Assembly (NCBI GenBank): GCA_041591915.1
Contig: JBFHRB010000116.1
Span: forward strand, 1-10,172
Direction of reading: 5' to 3'
Source: JBFHRB01 sp041591915
GTDB taxonomy: Bacteria; Actinomycetota; Nitriliruptoria; Nitriliruptorales; Nitriliruptoraceae
DNA length: 10,172 bases
The notes beneath the pieces were generated by a model. The model saw only the letters and a program-made list of their open reading frames with translations, did not search any database and had not been told where the DNA came from. Position 1 is the stretch's first letter. Every line of letters begins with the position of its first letter. A program made the position numbers and the translations under genes. Positions 5,406 to 10,172 of this stretch are shown here, piece by piece.

Positions 5406-6656
5406 ATGGCGACCGTCTCCCCGCTGCACTCCCGCGACTTCCGCTGGCTCCTGGCCGGTCGGACCGTCGACGCCTTCGGCACGTTCATCGCGCCCATCGC
5501 GCTCGGCTTCGCGATGCTCGACGTGTTCGGGTCGTTGACGATCCTCGGTCTCGTCGTGGGGGCACAGACCGCCGGCAACGTCCTGCTCGTGCTGCTGGGC
5601 GGCGTCGTCGCCGACCGTTTCCCGCGATCGCTGGTCCTCATCGCCTCGAACGTCGTCGCCGCGATCGCGCAGACCGGACTGGCGTTCCTGGTCGCCACCG
5701 ACTTCGACGTCGCAGGCGCCTACGTGGCACTCGCGTTCTTCACGGGCGCCGCGGCGGCGTTCGACTTCCCGGCCGTCGCAGCGCTCGTCCCCGACACGGT
5801 CGACGACGAGTCGCTCCAGCAGGCGAACGCGACGCTCGGGATGGCACACAACGGCGCCCGCGTGCTGGGAGCGTCGACCGGCGGCGTCATCGTGGCGGTG
5901 CTGTCGCCGGCCATCGGACTCGCCATCAACGCGGCCAGCTACCTCGCGGCCGGGGCGGCGTACACCCGGATCTCGCGACCGGCCACTACCGCACACGAGG
6001 ATCAGGCCGGCGCCCCGACCCGCAGCGCGATCCGGGACCTGCGCGAGGGCTGGGCCGAGTTCACCCGGCGGCGGTGGCTCTGGGTCGTCGTCTCGATGGC
6101 CTTCTTCACCAACGCTGCCTGGTCCGGCGGGGTCAACGTCGTCGGCATCGCGCGCGCGGACGCCACGGTCGGGCGCGCAGCGTGGGGGTTCGTGCTCGCG
6201 ATGGGCGGGGTCGGGCAAGTCGTCGGCAGCCTCGTCGTTGCGCGGCTCGAGCCACGCTTCCCACTGCGCTACGGGCTGACTGCGGGCCCGGTCTTCGCGC
6301 TGGTCCCCCTGGCCCTGGTGTTCACGCCGACCACGGCCGCTGTCCTGGTCGCCGCGTTCCTCGGTGGCATCGGCATGACCCAGCTCGTGGTCACGTGGGA
6401 GACGAGCGTGCAGCGCCACGTCCCCCGACAGGCGCTCGCCCGCGTCGCGTCCTACGACCTGCTGGGCTCGCTGGCCGCCATGCCGCTCGGGGCGGCCCTC
6501 GCCGGGCCCCTGGCCGAGAGGGTCGGCGAGAGCCCGGTCCTGGTGGCGGCCGGGGCGATCATCGTCGCGGCGCACCTGATCGCGCTGGCCGTGCCGGACG
6601 TGCGCAACCTCACGGCGAGCCCGACACCAGCCGCACCGACCATGCCCACCGCATGA
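5406..6656 (+). CDS. MFS exporter, EntS/DHA3-like
   Basis: This 416-residue protein has about twelve hydrophobic segments in two halves, joined by a polar central loop (about 188-222). The start of transmembrane 1 (HSRDFRWLLAGRTVDAFG, 8-25), the loop motif A GGVVADRFPRS (65-75) and the segment FPAVAALVPD followed by LQQANA (121-142) are typical of the MFS_3/DHA3 branch. That branch includes the enterobactin exporter EntS and several macrolide and tetracycline efflux proteins. It should work as a proton-driven exporter in the cytoplasmic membrane, and its substrate cannot be read from sequence. The C-terminus is a short Pro/Thr/Ala tail. The SRPBCC gene begins 45 nt after the stop and is probably transcribed with it. 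Confidence 0.93.
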   Translation: MATVSPLHSRDFRWLLAGRTVDAFGTFIAPIALGFAMLDVFGSLTILGLVVGAQTAGNVLLVLLGGVVADRFPRSLVLIASNVVAAIAQTGLAFLVATDFDVAGAYVALAFFTGAAAAFDFPAVAALVPDTVDDESLQQANATLGMAHNGARVLGASTGGVIVAVLSPAIGLAINAASYLAAGAAYTRISRPATTAHEDQAGAPTRSAIRDLREGWAEFTRRRWLWVVVSMAFFTNAAWSGGVNVVGIARADATVGRAAWGFVLAMGGVGQVVGSLVVARLEPRFPLRYGLTAGPVFALVPLALVFTPTTAAVLVAAFLGGIGMTQLVVTWETSVQRHVPRQALARVASYDLLGSLAAMPLGAALAGPLAERVGESPVLVAAGAIIVAAHLIALAVPDVRNLTASPTPAAPTMPTA

Positions 6657-6701
6657 CGGCGACCCCCCCGTCCGAGGACGCGGGCGCGCCGAACCACGGA
6701 C

Positions 6702-7142
6702 ATGGCACAGATCACCGTCTCCGCACGGACCACGGCCCCGACGGGCGTCGCGTGGTCCGTGTTCGCCGATGCGCGGACGTGGTCGGCGTGGGCTCCGCAC
6801 ATCCGCGACACGACCGGGGCCGGCACGGTCATCGAGGGCGACGAGCTGACCATCGACTCGATCGTGCCCGGGCTGGGCGTGGAGGCGCGCATCACCCGCG
6901 TCGAGGCGCCCTGGCGATGGGACTTCGAACTCGAGCCGCTCCCCGGCCTCCGGCTGGTCGGCGAACACCACGTCCGCGACGTCGGCACCGAGCGCGAGGT
7001 CGTCTCCGTCCTGCGAACGGCAGGCCGATCGTCGCTGGCGGGCCGGATGGTCCTCACCGCTTACCGCCCGCTCGCGGCGCTCGCCATGCGGCGGCTCGCG
7101 CGGCTGATCGACGTCCGGTCAGCCGTCGCCCTCCGCGGCTGA
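6702..7142 (+). CDS. SRPBCC-fold protein (polyketide cyclase/dehydrase-like)
   Basis: This 146-residue protein has the usual length and order for the START/Bet v1-like SRPBCC fold. It begins with strand ITVSARTTAP (4-13), then a helix with VFADARTWSAWAPHI (20-34). Next come the strands around GDELTIDSIVPGLGVEARIT, WRWDFELEPLPGLRLVGEHHV and EREVVSVLRT. A long C-terminal helix (about 118-140) ends the protein. These proteins enclose a hydrophobic ligand; some are cyclases or lipid carriers and many are uncharacterised. No catalytic residue can be assigned. The ATG has no strong ribosome binding site, so it may be translated by coupling or re-initiation after the MFS gene 45 nt upstream. Its last 24 nt overlap the 3' end of the convergent ATP10-like gene. 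Confidence 0.88.
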   Translation: MAQITVSARTTAPTGVAWSVFADARTWSAWAPHIRDTTGAGTVIEGDELTIDSIVPGLGVEARITRVEAPWRWDFELEPLPGLRLVGEHHVRDVGTEREVVSVLRTAGRSSLAGRMVLTAYRPLAALAMRRLARLIDVRSAVALRG

Positions 7143-7598
7143 CCCAGGCCCGAGCGCGAGGCCGATCGCCTCGCGCAGCGCCGTCGCGGTCGCCGGGTGA
7201 GGTGCCCCGGCGGCATGGAAGAGCACGCGCCCATCGCCGTCGACGAGGACCGCCGAGACCCGACGATCGCCGCCCCCGACACCGAGCACCCGGCGGCGGA
7301 AGCGACGAGGGTCGGTGTAGACGCACATGGTCTGCTCGCGGGTGCGCTGGTCCATGTTGCTCGACATCCCGGCATCGGCCATGGGCTTCAGGGGCAGCCA
7401 GCGGCGACCGATGACCGGCAGCTCGAGGACACGGAGTCGGGAGAACTCCCCGGCGATCGCCAGCCAGCGATCGACCTGCGGCTGCTGCCGCTGCAGGTAC
7501 GCGAACAGCAGGAGCGTCGGTCCCTCGAGGTCGTCGGGCAGCCGAAGCGGACGCCCCGCGAGCGTCGTGCTCGCCACGGCTCCGATGCGGTCGTGCAT
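7119..7598 (-). CDS. Thioredoxin-fold protein without CxxC, ATP10-like
   Basis: This 159-residue protein starts at an ATG with GGAGGA 5 nt upstream. It reads like a redoxin-fold domain: the strand TLLLFAYLQ (28-36), a helix from 38, the strand RLRVLELPVI (54-63), the element RWLPLKPMADAGM (66-78), CVYTD (92-96), and the strand pair VSAVLVDGDGRVLFHAAGAP (114-133). In thioredoxins and peroxiredoxins the active cysteine would lie after the first strand. Here that place is RQQPQVDRW (37-45), and the only cysteine is Cys92. The pattern around 31-45, 66-96 and the closing LVDGDGRV resembles the mitochondrial ATP synthase assembly factor ATP10 family as I remember it, but this is recognition by eye. 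A redox role is unlikely, and a binding or chaperone role is possible. No signal peptide is seen. Confidence 0.82.
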   Translation of the reverse strand: MHDRIGAVASTTLAGRPLRLPDDLEGPTLLLFAYLQRQQPQVDRWLAIAGEFSRLRVLELPVIGRRWLPLKPMADAGMSSNMDQRTREQTMCVYTDPRRFRRRVLGVGGGDRRVSAVLVDGDGRVLFHAAGAPHPATATALREAIGLALGPGSAAEGDG

Positions 7599-7615
7599 GC
7601 CGGTCCTCCGCCTCC

Positions 7616-7625
7616 ACCCTACGGT
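7616..7625. promoter_or_regulatory. Possible overlapping divergent -10 boxes
   Basis: In the 56-nt gap between divergent starts at 7598 and 7655, the ten bases ACCCTACGGT hold a TANNNT box on each strand. TAGGGT reads leftward (7616-7621) and TACGGT reads rightward (7620-7625). No strong -35 accompanies either one. Confidence 0.25.
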
Positions 7626-7654
7626 GGGCGTGCAGGGAAGGCAGGAGCAGCGAC

Positions 7655-9367
7655 GTGCCGACGAGCTCGGACCTCCGCGCAGCGGTCCGCGCGATCGACG
7701 GTCGTGACTACGGCGCGTACCAGGACCTGCGCGGCACGTACGCGTTCGACACCTTCGAGCTCGAGATCGCGATCGTGCCCAAGGATCCGTTCGCGCCACC
7801 CGGCACCGGGGTCTTCCGCGTGCGCCGGCGCATGGACGACCTCGGGCTGGCGACGGCGGACGTCGCGGACGCGACGCGGTCACGCGCCACACGTGACTTC
7901 CTGTGCCGCCGGTTCCACGCCGCCGCGCAGCGACTCAGCGGTGGCGTGCGCGGCACCGGGTGGTCGGGGCTCATCACCGTCGGCGAGCCCGGGCAGGCCG
8001 TGCTCGACCGAAACGCCGTCGTGCTCGACGGCGACGTCGTCGAGGTCCGTGCCTTCGTCGGGCTGCCCGGACGCGGACGACGCGTGCAGGCCGACCTCGC
8101 CGAGACCGTGCTGCTGGGCGAGTTGCCGGCCATCGCCGCGAGCCTGCCCCTCGATGACGACGGCCGCGCCGACCTGGACCACCACCTCGAGGTCGTCGAG
8201 GACGCGCAGGCGCTGCGCGGGCAGCTCGTCGAGCACGGGCTCGTCGCGTTCGTCGCGGACGGCGCCGTGCTCCCCCGCCGCAGCGGCATCGACGACCGCC
8301 CGCTCGCCACGGGCGCCGTGCCCGTGACCAGTCCGGCCTCGCTGCAGGTCACCCTCGAGGCGCCTCACGCGGGGCCCATCCCCGGGATGGGCATCCCCGC
8401 AGGGGTCACGGTGATCGTCGGGGGCGGCTACCACGGCAAGTCGACGCTGCTCACGGCACTCGCGACCGGCGTGCACGACCACGTCCCGGGCGATGGGCGC
8501 GAGCGGGCCGTCAGCCGGCCCGGCGCGATGGTCGTCCGAGCCGCTCCGGGCCGGCCGGTCGCAGGCGTCGACATCGCGGCCTTCATCAAGGGCCTCCCCG
8601 ACGGACGCGACACGACGAGGTTCACGACGGCCAACGCGAGCGGCTCGACGTCGCAGGCGGCGGCGATCAGCGAGGCCATCGAGGGCGGCTGCGACCTCCT
8701 GCTGATCGACGAGGACAGCTCGGCCACGAACCTGCTCGTGCGCGACGCCCGGATGCAGCGGCTCGTCGAGCGGGAGGACGAGCCCATCACGGTCCTGCTC
8801 GACCGGGTCCGCGCACTCCACGACGACCTCGGCGTCTCCACGGTCCTCGTGATGGGCGGCTCGGGCGACTACCTCGATGTCGCCGATCACGTGATCCAGC
8901 TGACGCGCTACGTCCCGAGCGACGTGACGGAGGCCGCGCGCGGCGTGGCCCGGGCACTGCCGACCGAGCGCCGACCGGAGGCGGTCGACGCATCAGGGGC
9001 GCCACGCGACCGCCACCCCGTCGGGGCGTCCATACGCACCCGCAACGAGCACGGCAAGCGGAGCGTGCGGCCGCTCGCGACCGACCGGCTGCTGCTCGGC
9101 GGGGTCGAGGTCGACCTCCGCGACGTGGCCGACACGCTCCACGAGAGGGCGCAGGCACACACGCTCGCGCTCGCGCTCGAGGCGCTCGCCGAACGGCTCG
9201 CCCGAGGAGGGACGGCGCTGCGAGCCGCCGTCGAGCAGCTCCTCGGCGAGGTCGCCGCAGACGGGCTGGACGTCCTCGATCGTGACGGACGCGGGGTGCT
9301 GGCCGAGGTGCGGGCGCTCGACCTCGCCGCGGCGCTCAACCGCGTGCGCGGTCTCGAGGTGCGCTGA
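7655..9367 (+). CDS. ABC-class ATPase (COG3044 type, MRB1590-related)
   Basis: This 570-residue protein starts at a GTG with AGGAG at 7-nt spacing. It matches the uncharacterised 'predicted ATPase of the ABC class' family in length and motifs. An N-terminal domain (about 1-235) precedes the ATPase core, which has Walker A GGGYHGKST (256-264, Lys262) and the family signatures VHDHVPGDGRE and DIAAFIKGLPDGRDTTRFTT. It also has an ABC-signature-like SGSTSQA (329-335), Walker B LLLIDED (348-354, Glu353 as the likely catalytic base), SSATN (355-359), and a switch-like GGSGDY. A C-terminal domain (about 425-570) follows. It has no membrane segments and no transporter partner nearby, so it is a soluble ATPase. 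The trypanosome relative MRB1590 is an RNA-editing-associated, RNA-binding dimer, so a nucleic-acid role is conceivable. Its last 32 nt overlap the convergent MBL-fold gene. Confidence 0.95.
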   Translation: MPTSSDLRAAVRAIDGRDYGAYQDLRGTYAFDTFELEIAIVPKDPFAPPGTGVFRVRRRMDDLGLATADVADATRSRATRDFLCRRFHAAAQRLSGGVRGTGWSGLITVGEPGQAVLDRNAVVLDGDVVEVRAFVGLPGRGRRVQADLAETVLLGELPAIAASLPLDDDGRADLDHHLEVVEDAQALRGQLVEHGLVAFVADGAVLPRRSGIDDRPLATGAVPVTSPASLQVTLEAPHAGPIPGMGIPAGVTVIVGGGYHGKSTLLTALATGVHDHVPGDGRERAVSRPGAMVVRAAPGRPVAGVDIAAFIKGLPDGRDTTRFTTANASGSTSQAAAISEAIEGGCDLLLIDEDSSATNLLVRDARMQRLVEREDEPITVLLDRVRALHDDLGVSTVLVMGGSGDYLDVADHVIQLTRYVPSDVTEAARGVARALPTERRPEAVDASGAPRDRHPVGASIRTRNEHGKRSVRPLATDRLLLGGVEVDLRDVADTLHERAQAHTLALALEALAERLARGGTALRAAVEQLLGEVAADGLDVLDRDGRGVLAEVRALDLAAALNRVRGLEVR

Positions 9368-10151
9368 CGGGCGGGTGGGTCGCGTCCCACCGCCGCGCGG
9401 CGACCGCGACCACGTCCTCCGCGTACGGCGCCTCGCCCCGCTCGTCCTCCGGCGTGTCGAGCCACGCCGCCAGGTCCGCGAGCTCGTCGCGCTGGGCCGC
9501 CACGAAGTCCGTGTCGACGACCTCGCCGTGCCCGGGCACCACGACCCCGCTGGCGAGCGACATGACGCGCGTCAGCGTGGCCGGCCACTCCGCGGGGTAC
9601 GAGTCGTCGAAGTCCGGGGGCGCGCCCTCCTCGACCAGGTCGCCCGCGAGCAACACGTCCACGTCCGGGAGGTGGACCACGATGTCGTTGTCGGTGTGGC
9701 CCCTCCCCGGGTGGTGGAGCACGACCTCACGGTCACCGATGCCCAGGGGCATCGAGGACGTGAAGGTGTGGTCGGGCGGGAGCACCGGGGCATCCCACAC
9801 GTCCTGCCGTTGCGCGAGCGGGAACCAGCCGGCGGCCTCCATCTTGAGGCCCTCGATGTCCTCCCACCTCTCGGTGCAACGCTCGTGCCCGTAGCGCGGC
9901 ACCTTCGGCCAGGCGCCGTTGCCGAGGACGTGGTCGACGTGGTGGTGGGTGTTGACGACGCCGACCACCTTGCGGCGGCTGATCTCACGCAGGCTCGCGC
10001 GGATCTCCTCGCCCTCGACGAGTGACGTCCGCGTGTCGACGACGACGAGCCCGCCACCGACGTCGAGGACGGTGACGTTGACGTTGAACGGGTCGAACCG
10101 GCGGACCCAGACGCCCTCGGCGACCTCGTCCCATGGTGTGACGGCTGGCAT
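9336..10151 (-). CDS. Metallo-beta-lactamase-fold hydrolase
   Basis: This 271-residue protein starts at an ATG with GGAGG 4 nt upstream. All metal-ligand positions of the MBL superfamily are present: HHHVDH (69-74, giving His69, His71, Asp73 and His74), GHTDND (His152), AGD (Asp171) and GHG (His208). The N-terminus has the expected paired strands VWVRRFDPFNVNVTVLD and GGLVVVDTRTS. A two-zinc hydrolase is therefore likely. The superfamily covers lactamases, glyoxalase II, lactonases and others. The general form with a GRGHTDNDIVVHLP element is like the broad 'MBL-fold metallo-hydrolase' group related to SoxH/quinoprotein-relay types, and the substrate is unknown. There is no clear signal peptide, so it is probably cytoplasmic. 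Only 21 nt of upstream sequence is visible, so its promoter or operon partners cannot be judged. Confidence 0.95.
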   Translation of the reverse strand: MPAVTPWDEVAEGVWVRRFDPFNVNVTVLDVGGGLVVVDTRTSLVEGEEIRASLREISRRKVVGVVNTHHHVDHVLGNGAWPKVPRYGHERCTERWEDIEGLKMEAAGWFPLAQRQDVWDAPVLPPDHTFTSSMPLGIGDREVVLHHPGRGHTDNDIVVHLPDVDVLLAGDLVEEGAPPDFDDSYPAEWPATLTRVMSLASGVVVPGHGEVVDTDFVAAQRDELADLAAWLDTPEDERGEAPYAEDVVAVAARRWDATHPPVSAPRDRARG

Positions 10152-10172
10152 GCGACCTCCCGAGAGCGAACG

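Noticed and set aside
5301..6971. 556-codon open frame on the minus strand, antisense to the MFS transporter
   Set aside because: It is low-complexity, Arg/Gly/Asp/His-rich, with no motif. The plus strand encodes a clear twelve-helix transporter.
9391..9402. 12-nt perfect palindrome CGCCGCGCGGCG just after the ATPase stop
   Set aside because: It lies inside the MBL-fold coding region, is pure G/C and has no U-tract. It is likely chance rather than a terminator.

Overview
The window is very GC-rich (roughly 70% by eye), densely coded, and has a strong third-position G/C bias. It uses GTG, TTG and ATG starts, has little room between genes, and has TANNNT-type -10 boxes very close to some start codons. 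Together these point to a high-GC actinomycete-like bacterium. I cannot name the genus. There are no rRNAs, tRNAs, insertion sequences, CRISPR arrays, phage genes or integration scars, so this looks like ordinary chromosomal housekeeping and accessory territory.

Left part (1-1982). A minus-strand pair consists of an 89-residue protein of unknown function followed by an alpha/beta hydrolase that runs off the left edge. Upstream of the pair is an intergenic region with a 27-nt inverted repeat overlapping a plausible promoter, probably an operator. Rightward from that region run an acidic 112-residue protein of unknown function and a small secreted lipoprotein.

Middle part (1986-5307). A large DUF255/SPATA20-type protein with an N-terminal thioredoxin-like domain is read leftward, and its start is a TTG. 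Upstream of it, also leftward, lies a RimJ/RimL-type GNAT acetyltransferase. Between the two is a near-perfect 22-nt palindrome. A small membrane protein with a PH-like cytoplasmic domain is read divergently from the acetyltransferase.

Right part (5406-10151). An MFS exporter of the EntS/DHA3 type and an SRPBCC-fold protein form a probable rightward pair. A leftward thioredoxin-fold protein with a single cysteine (ATP10-like) converges on them and overlaps the SRPBCC gene. Diverging from it is a 570-residue 'ABC-class ATPase' (COG3044 type, related to MRB1590). This converges on, and overlaps, a metallo-beta-lactamase-fold hydrolase that fills the right end.

The genes do not form one obvious pathway. 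Two proteins share a thioredoxin fold, but only one has a CxxC pair. All three convergent gene junctions are abutting or overlapping, with no visible terminator. I found no clear multi-gene novel system. The best leads are the orphan ABC-class ATPase, the cysteine-poor ATP10-like protein, and the operator-like repeat in front of the 89-residue protein/hydrolase pair.
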